Shown here one piece after another: positions 1 through 7,574 of a DNA stretch of 11,217 nucleotides; position 1 is the first letter of the stretch; every line of letters begins with the position of its first letter. This DNA is from an uncultured Clostridia bacterium (GTDB lineage: Bacteria; Bacillota; Clostridia; Lachnospirales; Lachnospiraceae), in the NCBI GenBank assembly GCA_937888895.1, contig CALASV010000046.1, forward strand, positions 1-11,217, written 5' to 3'. A program made the translations under genes and the position numbers. The notes under the pieces were generated by a model. It worked only from the letters and a program-made list of their open reading frames with translations, had not been told where the DNA came from and made no database searches.

Positions 1-1
1 A

Positions 2-1513
2 AGAGCAAGTAGAATTTCTTACTGCTATGATAAGAAAAACCAACTGACAAAAGAATCGTATGATGGAGAAGCGATTCAGTACCACTATGACCTTTGTGGA
101 AATCGACTCGAAAAGAAAGATAAAAACGGAGTAGAACGATACACTTATAATAGCAAAAACCAGTTGGTAAGCCGAATCTCTAACTTAGAACACATTAGCT
201 ATCAGTATGACTTACAAGGTAATGTTCTAAAAGCAACAGGAATAGATGGCATCACTACGTATGGTTATAATGCCTTTAATCAGCAGACTAGCATTTCTAT
301 GTCAAATGGCAGTATGTTAGAAAACTACTATGATGCCGAATATCTCAGAGCAGGAACAGTAGAGAATGGCAAGGCAAGAAGTTTTCTGTACTATAACGGA
401 GAATTACTCACAGAGTTCAAAGTAGACACAAAAGTAGATAATTTTCTATATGATAGCAAAGCATTACTGATAGAATCTAAAACAGACACACCAACAAGAA
501 TAGAAGCAAAGAAAAAGATTCAAGCAGATAATAAGATAGAAAATAAAGCAGAATTAGGAACAGAAGATGCTATCATTAATCGTTATATTCTTGGTTATGG
601 TGTAGCAGTAGGATGGAATCAAGAAAGAAAAGGATATCATGCATACCATTTAGACGAACAAAACAGCACAGCGTATGTTACAGACGAAGCAGGAACTATC
701 CAAAATAGTTATCAATATGGTGTGTTTGGTGATATCCGAAATAAACAAGAAAGTTTTCACAATCGCATTCTGTATACAGGACAACAATATGACCAAGTTA
801 GTGGACAGTATTATCTAAGAGCAAGATTTTATAATCCAGTCGTGGGAAGATTCTTGCAGGAAGATGTGTATAGGGGAGATGGACTGAACCTGTATGTGTA
901 CTGTGTAAATAATCCTGTAATGTATTATGACCCAAGTGGGTATGATAAACAAGGTGATAAATTAGATAATACGAATGATAAAGAGTTAAGTATAGATAGT
1001 CAAGGTAGTAAAAAAACAAGTGTAGATAATGAAGTTAGTAAAAAGACAGATGTAAAAAACGAAAGTAATAGAAAGACAGACTTTTATGCAGGACCCGAAG
1101 GAATAGCTACAAGTTTGGATGAATATGATGCGTATATTAAGAATATCAAAGAAACAGAGTTATTTCTACCAGATGAATATTATGAGAAACTAAATAAGGA
1201 AATTCATAAAAGTTATCAAGCTCCTAATACAAGAGAAGTATATAGAAGATTAGGTAATACAAGTAATAAAATTGAAACATCTGTAATAATATCTGATGAG
1301 TTTGGACGTATAAAATATCGTATTGATTATACAACTCATGGTAGAGATTTGGCACATACTAATCCACATATTCATGAATTTGTAGGAAGTAGAGGAAAAG
1401 GAGATTATCATATAAGTGAACTCAGATATTTTGAGGATGAATCTACAGGAAAAATGAGGTTGGGAAAAGCCAATAATAATGGGACTTATAGATGGTTGGA
1501 TATGGAGGAATAG
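2..1513 (+). CDS. Rhs/YD-repeat polymorphic toxin, C-terminal part (5' end outside window)
   Basis: The reading frame is open from the left edge, so the N-terminus is missing. Seen: several YD repeats near the start (YCYDKKNQL, YHYDLCGNRL, YTYNSKNQL, YQYDLQGNVL), a Lys-rich insertion (about 430-560), then the hallmark end of the Rhs core (YTGQQYD...YYLRARFYNP..GRFLQEDVYRGDGLNLY...NPV) ending in DPSGY at 929-943. After this comes a variable tip: three 10-residue linker repeats (989-1078) and a domain of about 145 residues starting near FYAGPEG. Known of the family: the YD shell encloses a C-terminal toxin that is released by cleavage near the DPxG motif. The tip contains THGR...HTNPHIHEF (codons 1334-1378), with four closely spaced histidines that could form a metal or nuclease site; I cannot assign it to a named toxin family. 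The stop lies one base before the next gene, the expected immunity gene. Confidence is high for Rhs, low for tip activity. Confidence 0.93.
   Translation, partial: RASRISYCYDKKNQLTKESYDGEAIQYHYDLCGNRLEKKDKNGVERYTYNSKNQLVSRISNLEHISYQYDLQGNVLKATGIDGITTYGYNAFNQQTSISMSNGSMLENYYDAEYLRAGTVENGKARSFLYYNGELLTEFKVDTKVDNFLYDSKALLIESKTDTPTRIEAKKKIQADNKIENKAELGTEDAIINRYILGYGVAVGWNQERKGYHAYHLDEQNSTAYVTDEAGTIQNSYQYGVFGDIRNKQESFHNRILYTGQQYDQVSGQYYLRARFYNPVVGRFLQEDVYRGDGLNLYVYCVNNPVMYYDPSGYDKQGDKLDNTNDKELSIDSQGSKKTSVDNEVSKKTDVKNESNRKTDFYAGPEGIATSLDEYDAYIKNIKETELFLPDEYYEKLNKEIHKSYQAPNTREVYRRLGNTSNKIETSVIISDEFGRIKYRIDYTTHGRDLAHTNPHIHEFVGSRGKGDYHISELRYFEDESTGKMRLGKANNNGTYRWLDMEE
989..1078 (+). repeat. three 30-bp repeats encoding a decapeptide linker
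   Basis: Three consecutive 30-nt units encode SIDSQGSKKT, SVDNEVSKKT and DVKNESNRKT. They lie between the Rhs core end and the toxin tip of the first Rhs protein. The units keep frame and the S/D-V-x-N-x-x-S-K-K-T pattern but have diverged. They are charged and hydrophilic, so a flexible linker or a threading segment is likely (inference). Confidence 0.75.
1504..1508 (+). promoter_or_regulatory. ribosome binding site of immunity gene 1
   Basis: GGAGG lies in the last codons of the toxin gene, six bases before ATG 1515. This decides the start: the longer in-frame start at 1479 lies within the toxin coding sequence and has no such site. Its placement implies that immunity translation is coupled to toxin translation. 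Confidence 0.8.
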
Positions 1514-1514
1514 A

Positions 1515-1982
1515 ATGAGGGATATTTCAGTTGTTTTTGAAAAAGCGATAAAAAATAAAAGTAATTATACTTCGAGATTAGTTTCAAAAGAAATTGAGGA
1601 ATTACCTAATATATGGTGTAGATTGGAAGATGATAGTAGTAGGAATTGGTATACAATTAGTTTGAGTGATGGAAAAACGGTGATAGAAGATTATGGATAT
1701 TTATCATATAGTTTTCCAGTCGCATTGCTAAAGGATAATTGTCCCAAGAATATCTATGATATTATTTACAAATATGATATATTATATGATATATTATGTG
1801 ATTCTCTTTCTTGTGAGCCAAAGATATTGGAGAAATATATTGATGCACAAGAGATTGCTCTAATTGATGACCGTTTTATGGATGATAATAGTCTTCCATT
1901 TAATGAAGAACTATTTCTTAAGATTGATGAAGGGATTAATTATATAAATCCATATAGATTTAACTTTGAGAACATTAAGTAA
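1515..1982 (+). CDS. predicted immunity protein for the first Rhs toxin
   Basis: A 155-residue protein starting MRDISVVFEKAI, preceded by GGAGG at 1504-1508, beginning one base after the Rhs stop codon. It is acidic and cytoplasmic in character, with no signal peptide or membrane segment. Position, size and acidity are typical of polymorphic-toxin immunity proteins, which bind the cognate toxin domain in the cytoplasm of the producer and its siblings. I do not recognise the family from sequence, so the assignment rests on gene order. A perfect 12-bp tandem duplication (1773-1796) encodes YDIL twice. Transcription ends at the terminator 36 bases downstream. Alternative: a small unrelated accessory gene, less likely given the tight coupling. 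Confidence 0.75.
   Translation: MRDISVVFEKAIKNKSNYTSRLVSKEIEELPNIWCRLEDDSSRNWYTISLSDGKTVIEDYGYLSYSFPVALLKDNCPKNIYDIIYKYDILYDILCDSLSCEPKILEKYIDAQEIALIDDRFMDDNSLPFNEELFLKIDEGINYINPYRFNFENIK
1773..1796 (+). repeat. 12-bp perfect tandem repeat in immunity gene 1
   Basis: Two adjacent copies of TATGATATATTA encode YDIL-YDIL. In-frame and exact, so probably a recent slippage duplication. Confidence 0.8.
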
Positions 1983-2017
1983 TATATAATCTATAAATGA
2001 GCATTTATATGAAATTT

Positions 2018-2045
2018 CTTATCACTGTTGTGATTAAGTTTTTTT
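2018..2045 (+). terminator. rho-independent terminator after immunity gene 1
   Basis: Left arm CTTATCAC (2018-2025), loop TGTT, right arm GTGATTAAG (2030-2038) with one bulged T, then seven T residues (2039-2045). It closes the first toxin-immunity operon. The right arm and what follows recur near 8466. Confidence 0.75.
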
Positions 2046-2066
2046 GTAATACTTTTGGCTTATATA
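2027..2066 (+). repeat. terminator-associated repeat, copy A
   Basis: About 40 bp starting GTTGTGATTAA, then a T tract, GTAA, a TTTTG stretch and ATATA. It aligns with 8466-8506 with one indel and a few substitutions. The similarity weakly continues for another 20-30 bp. It overlaps the right arm of the terminator at 2018-2045. Confidence 0.65.
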
Positions 2067-2152
2067 AATGATATAATAAAAGAGGTTCTTCTATAAAGTT
2101 TTGTTTTTGGTAGAATTGTTTTTAAAAATGATAGAATAGTCTTATATCATAG

Positions 2153-2276
2153 AAAGGAAATCTTTATCCATATTATTTAATTCATACTGGTAAAGATTGT
2201 ACAGTAAATGGTTGAGTAGAAGCAAATAAAGTAATTAAAAAAGGTTAAAGAAAAAGGACGTTTAAAAGATGGTTAA
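2153..2276 (+). pseudogene. 3' remnant of an unidentified gene
   Basis: The frame from 2153 reads KGNLYPYYLIHTGKDCTVNG, then a TGA stop (2213-2215), then VEANKVIKK. After a shift at the A-run near 2237-2243 the next frame continues KEKGRLKDG and stops at TAA 2274-2276. Joined across the two lesions this reads like one plausible protein C-terminus, followed directly by a terminator. I cannot name the family; it may be the tail of a gene that once preceded the second Rhs gene. The stretch 2046-2152 before it holds only AT-rich sequence with weak -10-like boxes (for example TATAAT at 2072-2077) and no convincing -35. Confidence 0.45.
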
Positions 2277-2300
2277 ATATCTCTTAAACGTTCTTTTTTT
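2255..2300 (+). terminator. rho-independent terminator of the remnant gene, overlapping the nominal start of the second Rhs gene
   Basis: Arms at 2255-2269 and 2280-2294 pair over about 15 positions (one G-T pair, one mismatch), with a 10-base loop and seven T residues at 2294-2300. It directly follows the stop codon (2274-2276, in the loop) of the decayed upstream frame. The ATG at 2269 of the following long frame lies at the base of the loop, so transcripts from upstream should mostly stop before the Rhs coding region. Confidence 0.75.
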
Positions 2301-5300
2301 ATGTTTTAAACATATTTTTTGTAATTTATACGAAAAAATTTTGCGATTTATGCAAAAAACTACAGCAAAAGCGATTGATGAAAAAGTAAAAGCAGCAAAG
2401 GCAGGAATCGTAGCAGAAGAAGCGAAAAAAGCAGAAGAAGCATCTTGGATTAGCTGTGTAGAAACCTCTAAAAAAATTCCGGGGTTGCTTTTACAGTATA
2501 ATGAAACTGACTGGGAATTTCTCTGTAGACTGGCTTCTCATTTCGAAGCTTATGTTATGACAGCCCCTTGTGGAGAAGCAGGGCAAATTTATTTTGGATT
2601 GCCAGAGATTTCTTATGGCAATACGATAGATTCTTTTCATTATACACTTGCACAAGATATGGAACGCTATCAATTTTATGCAGAAAATATTTCGAAAGGA
2701 ATGTTGTTGCAAGATAACTTAAGGTGGGAAGTGAGAAGTAGAACTGCTTATGCATTAGGCGAAAAAGTGACATGGAAAGAAGTACCTTGTCAGATTACTT
2801 CGGTTGTTTTAAAGGTATGTGGGGCAGAAACGATATATACCTATTTGGTAGAACGCACGAAAGGAGTAAAAGCTCCTTTTTATGGAAATCAAGAAATTGC
2901 TGGGTTAAGTCTTCCCGCAGTGATTAAAGAACGAAAGGGAAATTGCTTACGAGTACAGTTTTCCATTGATGATACCTATGAGGCAGGAAATAATGTATTT
3001 TTTACGTTTGCGATTGAAACAACGAGTTGGTATTGTATGCCAGAACTAGAAAGTATGGTACATATTTATTTTCCAAGTTGGGAGGAAACAAAGGGAATCG
3101 CCATTCATGCAATGCGAATGCAAGGAAGTTCTATTACTTCTTCCGTTTCAGCAAAGGGTGCCATAGAAGATAAGTCGTTTTCTACTTCGGATGGAAAAGT
3201 AATGAAAATGACTCAGGAAGGTATTATTTTTGATGCGGAAGAAGAGGTAGAAACATCTTCTTGTCTTATGGTATGTAAAGATGGTACATTGCATATAGAC
3301 GGAGAGGATATTACATTATATGCACAATCCAACTTGAATATAGGAAGTGGTTGGATATTTGTCAATAAAGAATGGAAAGAACTTATTCCACAAGATACGA
3401 TAATACAAGCAGAAGCAGGTACTCTTGGACTGGGATTTTTAATCTTTGGGGAAGAAGAAGTCACTTTATCAAAAGATATCGGCATTTGTATGGACGAAAG
3501 TGGCAACTTTATTTTAATTGCTTCTGGAGTAGTTTCTTATGATGCAGAGAAAAAAAGTGTGCCAAGTATTCAATATTCGGATGCGAAATTAAGAGAAGAA
3601 GATGCGAAGCAACGAGAAGAGCATAATGCAGAAGTATTTGAAGTTCGAGAGAGAGAAGCAAAAGGGAAATGGGGCGTTGGAGCTGTAGTAGCAGGAATTG
3701 GTATGATTTGTCTCATAGGTGCTGTGGCTACAGCAGGTGTTGGACTTGCTGTGGTTGGAGCAGTAGCTCTTGCTTGTGGAACTGCTCAAGTAGAAGAGGG
3801 AAAGAAAGATTTAGAAAAAATGAAGTCCGGCGATTTTTCACAGTCTTATAATGCGATTCGAGATGAATTTTTTGATGGAAATCAAGATATTTATAACATG
3901 GTTATGTATGGCAGTGTTATGATTGGGATAGGAATGCTGTTAGCTCCTTTAGCAGGAAAAATAGTAGCTTCTGTAGCAAAAAAAATTCCTACTTTGATTA
4001 AGGGAACAGGGCGTTTAGCAGAGGTAGGACGATGGGGAGCAATAGAAGGTAGTAAAATGCTAATGCAAGGAGTTACGACGGGAAGTGTGTCTACTCTAAC
4101 TATGGGATTACAAGATGTGAATGATGGATATGTGGATGAAAGTGCAGCAGCATATTTAATGAACTTTGGTACGACAGCTGGTATTAATATGCTAGGGTTT
4201 GCAATTGGAGAAGGAGCCATTGGTATTGGAAAGAAATTTTTGAATACTGCTCTTACAAAGGGTCAGGCAGCCAAGCCAGCACTTACGAATACTATTCTAA
4301 CAAAAGCAGCTCCTTTTGCTCCAGTGTTAAAATTAGGAGCAGAAACTGCGATAGATGTAGGAACGGATTGGGCTGTGAGTAAAGTATTTGGCTTAGAGTT
4401 TGAAGCAGGGATGGCAACCTTAGAATCTTTGGCAGGAAATATTGTAGCTTCGGTTGACCCAGTGAATATGGCAACGGGTGCATTTTTCTTAACTGCGACA
4501 GACTTTTTGCTCCCTGATTTAATCGAAGAAGAATTCCAGTTCCAACGAATCTATCATTCTTTGATTTGTTGTAGAGGAAGTATCGGAACGAACTGGATGC
4601 TTGGAATCGAAAGTAGATTATTTTTAAGAGAAGAACTAGGGCAAATCGATGTCCTTTGTATGGATGGTCATGCAGAGAGATTTTGCTTAGAAGAAGGACA
4701 ATGGAAGAGTCGTAGACAGGGAGATGGTCGCTATCAACTGAAAAAAACAGAGGATGGTTTTGTATTATCGTATATTCCAGAGCAGAAACAGTATCATTAT
4801 AATAGTCTAGGACGGTTAGAGTTTGTACAAGGAAAAGGAAAAACGAAACTGAAACTAGAGTATGAAGAAAACCATATCAGTAAATTAGTAACTTCTTCTG
4901 GTTGTGTTTTGACCTTTGCTTATCAAAATGACCTTTTGGTAGAAGTCAAGGATGAACTGGGAAGAATGTTACGATACAAATATGAAAATGACCGTTTGCA
5001 AGCAGTTTGTCATATCGATGAGGGAACCACAACTTACCATTATGATGATAGAAATCATATCACACAAATCATTGACCAAAATGGACATACCTATGTAACG
5101 AATGAATATGATGACATTGGTCGTTTGATTGCCCAATATTACTTAGATGGTACAAAAAGTATAGTTACTTATGATGAAAAAAATAGAGAAAATACGGCAT
5201 ATATTGAATCGTTACATAGAACCGAACGATATCGATACAATGAAAACGGTTTAGTCACTCATACGTATTATGAAGATGGCACATGGGAAGAAATTGGATA

Positions 5301-7512
5301 TGACCAGTGGACAAATCATAGCTATGAAAAAGACCGAAATGGAAATGAAACAAGGCGATTGTTTGACATTCGTGGGTTGTTATTAGAAGAAATTTTGCCA
5401 TCGGGACAACAATGGAACTATACTTATGATGCACAGGGCAATTTGCTATCGAAAAGAGCAAACACAGGAGAAGAAACCACCTATACGTATAATGAGTATG
5501 GTTTTTTGATAGAGCAAGCAGACAAAATACGAGAAGGTGTTTGGAAACGTAAGTTTTATGAACGAGATGACTATGGTCGTATCCTGCAGGAAACAGATAG
5601 TTTAGGGAATCTCACTCGTTATCGTTATGAAAATACAAAGGGTTATCGTTTTAGAGAACCTTCTTCGATAGAAAATGCAGTAGGGCATAAAGTAGTATAT
5701 GGATATGATGTAGTAGGGCGAAGAACTTCCATTACTACAGAATATGGTACGGTAGAACAGCGTTATAATCGGCAGAATTACCCAACGTATGTTAGAGATG
5801 GCAATGGGAATGAATTGCGAAAAATGTATGATAAGCTTGGCAATCTATTGGCTGTTTTTTCACCAAATGAAGGTGCAGATGGAAAAGCTTGGCTCTATGA
5901 GTATGATTTCTTTGACCGTTTGATAGAAACGAAAGACCCGTTAGGAAATCGGTGGAAAACCGAGAGAAATCTAGCAGGAGATGTCCTTCGAGAGATTACA
6001 CCAGAAGGACACGAAACTCGTTATGAATACGATACGGATAGTCGTAAACTGCGTACGATTTATCCCGATGGTTCGGTGGAACGTTGCTTTTATGATGCGA
6101 ATGGAAATCTAATCAAAAAAGTACGACCAGAATGTTATCAGCCACAACTAGACGATGGACAAGGAATTTTATATGAATATGACAATAGCAATCGTTTAAT
6201 CAAAGTAATCGAAGAAGACGGCACAGTAAAGGAATGCTATGTTTATGATGCTTCTGGAAATCTTATCGAAGAAACCAATCGAACTGGTTATCCAACCTTT
6301 CATACCTATGATTATTTAGGCAATTGTACTGCCACTTGGAAACCAATCGAGAAACAGAAAGACGACATTTGGTATGGTATGACTGTGTATGAGTATGATA
6401 CCGAAGGTAATAAGATAGCAGAAAAACGAGGACTAGACAAAGTAAAACGAGGAGAGTATGCCAAACGCTTTCACGAACTTTCGTTTTCTTATGATGGGCT
6501 ACACCGTTTGACGAAAATAAAGGATGCTTTGGGTGGAGAAATCTGTTATACTTATAATTGCCTGAATCAAAAAACAAGTGAAACGATTCGCATGAGTTTC
6601 AAGGTAGAACGAAAGATTTGCTATGTATATGATGCGACAGGAAATGTAATACAACAAAAAGAAGCAATAGAAGAACGATTTTTAAAACCAAACGGAACAA
6701 AGCGTACCAAGTGGGCGGTCACTACCTATGAGTATGGAAATGAAAGAGTAATTGCTTCCAAAGGAAACAAAGCAAAAACAGCCTATCATATCCAAGACGA
6801 AGCAGGAAGTACGTTATTTCTTTTGGATGAAACACATAAAATTCAAAAGACATACCACTATGATGCGTTTGGAACAGTACTAGAAGAAAGTGGAGATACT
6901 TTAAATCGTCTCACCTACACAGGGCAACAATATGACACAGCAACAGGGCAATACTATCTAAGAGTAAGATTTTATAACCCTGCACTAGGAAGGTTCTTGC
7001 AAGAGGATGTATATAGAGGGGATGGACTAAATCTGTATGCCTACTGTAAGAATCATCCTGTGGGGTACTATGACTCAAGTGGGTATATGAGTTTTGGTTG
7101 TGATTTGAAGACTTCTGCTAAACAATGTAATGACCGAGCCACAGAACTAAATAATGCACGTGGAGGACGTGAGGCTCAGATGGGAACAACTGCTGTTATG
7201 AAAGCTATTGACAATGAAACTGGAGAAGTGATATATCTTGTTTCGACAAACCTATCTCAAAAATCGGCATCTAAGTCAATAAGGAATCTTTTGGCTGATA
7301 ATGAGAGATATATTGGTGGAGAAGGTCATGCAGAGCAAACAATAATGAATAATAAGGGAACTAGGTATTCGATTGTTGCTGGAGGTACTTCACGAAATGT
7401 ATGTAAGGATATTTGTAAACCACTTTTAGAAGCAGATGGACTCACGCTTGGGGAACCTACATTTAGAGGGAAAAATGATAAAACAAAATATAGACAGTTT
7501 TGGAGGCAATGA
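2269..7512 (+). CDS. large Rhs polymorphic toxin with truncated tail-D/VgrG-like N-terminus and deaminase tip
   Basis: 1747 codons from ATG 2269 (AAGGA at 2255-2258, but inside a terminator hairpin); ATG 2350 is an alternative start without a clear ribosome site. Domains seen: Lys/Ala-rich helix (28-60); phage tail-D/VgrG-like segment with LLQYNETDWEFLCRLAS (74-90) and an OB-like part (MVHIYFPSWEE); charged coil; two Gly/Ala-rich hydrophobic segments (about 468-507 and 544-575); DPVNMATGAFFLTATDF (from 730), the usual Rhs entry; YD repeats to about 1550; core end GRFLQEDVYRGDGLNLYAYC...DSSGY (to 1606); tip 1607-1747. The tip has H1687-A-E1689 and C1712-x3-C1716, the zinc and catalytic signature of the cytidine-deaminase fold, so it probably deaminates a nucleic acid or nucleotide in target cells (family knowledge plus inference). 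D/VgrG relatives normally have roughly 100 more N-terminal residues, so the gene may be 5'-truncated. The core reads DSSG where the first Rhs has DPSG. Confidence 0.9.
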   Translation: MVKYLLNVLFLCFKHIFCNLYEKILRFMQKTTAKAIDEKVKAAKAGIVAEEAKKAEEASWISCVETSKKIPGLLLQYNETDWEFLCRLASHFEAYVMTAPCGEAGQIYFGLPEISYGNTIDSFHYTLAQDMERYQFYAENISKGMLLQDNLRWEVRSRTAYALGEKVTWKEVPCQITSVVLKVCGAETIYTYLVERTKGVKAPFYGNQEIAGLSLPAVIKERKGNCLRVQFSIDDTYEAGNNVFFTFAIETTSWYCMPELESMVHIYFPSWEETKGIAIHAMRMQGSSITSSVSAKGAIEDKSFSTSDGKVMKMTQEGIIFDAEEEVETSSCLMVCKDGTLHIDGEDITLYAQSNLNIGSGWIFVNKEWKELIPQDTIIQAEAGTLGLGFLIFGEEEVTLSKDIGICMDESGNFILIASGVVSYDAEKKSVPSIQYSDAKLREEDAKQREEHNAEVFEVREREAKGKWGVGAVVAGIGMICLIGAVATAGVGLAVVGAVALACGTAQVEEGKKDLEKMKSGDFSQSYNAIRDEFFDGNQDIYNMVMYGSVMIGIGMLLAPLAGKIVASVAKKIPTLIKGTGRLAEVGRWGAIEGSKMLMQGVTTGSVSTLTMGLQDVNDGYVDESAAAYLMNFGTTAGINMLGFAIGEGAIGIGKKFLNTALTKGQAAKPALTNTILTKAAPFAPVLKLGAETAIDVGTDWAVSKVFGLEFEAGMATLESLAGNIVASVDPVNMATGAFFLTATDFLLPDLIEEEFQFQRIYHSLICCRGSIGTNWMLGIESRLFLREELGQIDVLCMDGHAERFCLEEGQWKSRRQGDGRYQLKKTEDGFVLSYIPEQKQYHYNSLGRLEFVQGKGKTKLKLEYEENHISKLVTSSGCVLTFAYQNDLLVEVKDELGRMLRYKYENDRLQAVCHIDEGTTTYHYDDRNHITQIIDQNGHTYVTNEYDDIGRLIAQYYLDGTKSIVTYDEKNRENTAYIESLHRTERYRYNENGLVTHTYYEDGTWEEIGYDQWTNHSYEKDRNGNETRRLFDIRGLLLEEILPSGQQWNYTYDAQGNLLSKRANTGEETTYTYNEYGFLIEQADKIREGVWKRKFYERDDYGRILQETDSLGNLTRYRYENTKGYRFREPSSIENAVGHKVVYGYDVVGRRTSITTEYGTVEQRYNRQNYPTYVRDGNGNELRKMYDKLGNLLAVFSPNEGADGKAWLYEYDFFDRLIETKDPLGNRWKTERNLAGDVLREITPEGHETRYEYDTDSRKLRTIYPDGSVERCFYDANGNLIKKVRPECYQPQLDDGQGILYEYDNSNRLIKVIEEDGTVKECYVYDASGNLIEETNRTGYPTFHTYDYLGNCTATWKPIEKQKDDIWYGMTVYEYDTEGNKIAEKRGLDKVKRGEYAKRFHELSFSYDGLHRLTKIKDALGGEICYTYNCLNQKTSETIRMSFKVERKICYVYDATGNVIQQKEAIEERFLKPNGTKRTKWAVTTYEYGNERVIASKGNKAKTAYHIQDEAGSTLFLLDETHKIQKTYHYDAFGTVLEESGDTLNRLTYTGQQYDTATGQYYLRVRFYNPALGRFLQEDVYRGDGLNLYAYCKNHPVGYYDSSGYMSFGCDLKTSAKQCNDRATELNNARGGREAQMGTTAVMKAIDNETGEVIYLVSTNLSQKSASKSIRNLLADNERYIGGEGHAEQTIMNNKGTRYSIVAGGTSRNVCKDICKPLLEADGLTLGEPTFRGKNDKTKYRQFWRQ
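7087..7512 (+). other. deaminase-fold toxin tip of the second Rhs protein
   Basis: The last 141 residues, starting right after DSSGY. Seen: GTTAVMKAIDNETGEVIYLVSTN (a beta-strand pair typical of the N-terminal half of toxin deaminases), GGEGHAEQTIM (zinc His and catalytic Glu), then AGGTSRNVCKDICKPLLE (two zinc Cys). The spacing of 25 residues between H1687 and C1712 suits this fold. It resembles the bacterial toxin deaminases found at Rhs and contact-dependent inhibition tips; I cannot tell which subfamily, nor whether DNA, RNA or free nucleotides are the target. Confidence 0.8.
7502..7506 (+). promoter_or_regulatory. ribosome binding site at the toxin-immunity junction 2
   Basis: GGAGG in the last codons of the toxin gene, five bases before ATG 7512, which overlaps the toxin stop as ATGA. 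Same arrangement as in the first toxin-immunity pair, so 7512 is the intended start of the downstream unit. Confidence 0.75.
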
Positions 7513-7574
7513 TGAGAAATAGAGTTAGTATTGAAGAAGTAATATCTAAAAAAGATTTTTTGTGTGGTTCATAA
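7512..7574 (+). CDS. short frame at immunity gene 2 start: frameshifted N-terminus or coupled leader peptide
   Basis: Starts at ATG 7512, overlapping the toxin TGA, with a good ribosome site. It encodes 20 residues, MRNRVSIEEVISKKDFLCGS, and stops at TAA 7572-7574, which overlaps ATG 7574 of the next frame (TAATG). Two readings are possible. Either it is the true N-terminus of the immunity protein, broken by loss of one T in the six-T run 7556-7561, or it is a real leader that re-initiates at 7574. A single added T would fuse it in frame to the long downstream frame. Confidence 0.45.
   Translation: MRNRVSIEEVISKKDFLCGS

Noticed and set aside
798..1019. Open frame on the minus strand across the Rhs core end
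   Set aside because: It lies wholly within the well-supported Rhs coding sequence, has no ribosome site and encodes Tyr/His-rich sequence that is the mirror of YD-type codons.
989..1078. CRISPR-like repeat array
   Set aside because: The 30-bp units are directly adjacent with no spacers, diverged, and in frame within the Rhs gene.
1479..1514. Start of immunity gene 1 at ATG 1479
   Set aside because: It would overlap the toxin by 35 bases without a ribosome site; ATG 1515 has GGAGG at ideal distance.
1992..2009. Hairpin TATAAATG/CATTTATA as the terminator of immunity gene 1
   Set aside because: The loop is too short and no T tract follows; the stem at 2018-2038 with seven T residues is the better terminator.
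2072..2077. TATAAT as the promoter of the second Rhs gene
   Set aside because: No -35 box lies at suitable spacing, and the terminator at 2255-2300 lies between it and the coding region.
3213..4483. Several minus- and plus-strand open frames inside the second Rhs gene
   Set aside because: They are shadows of a long conserved coding frame, with no recognisable domains and no start signals.
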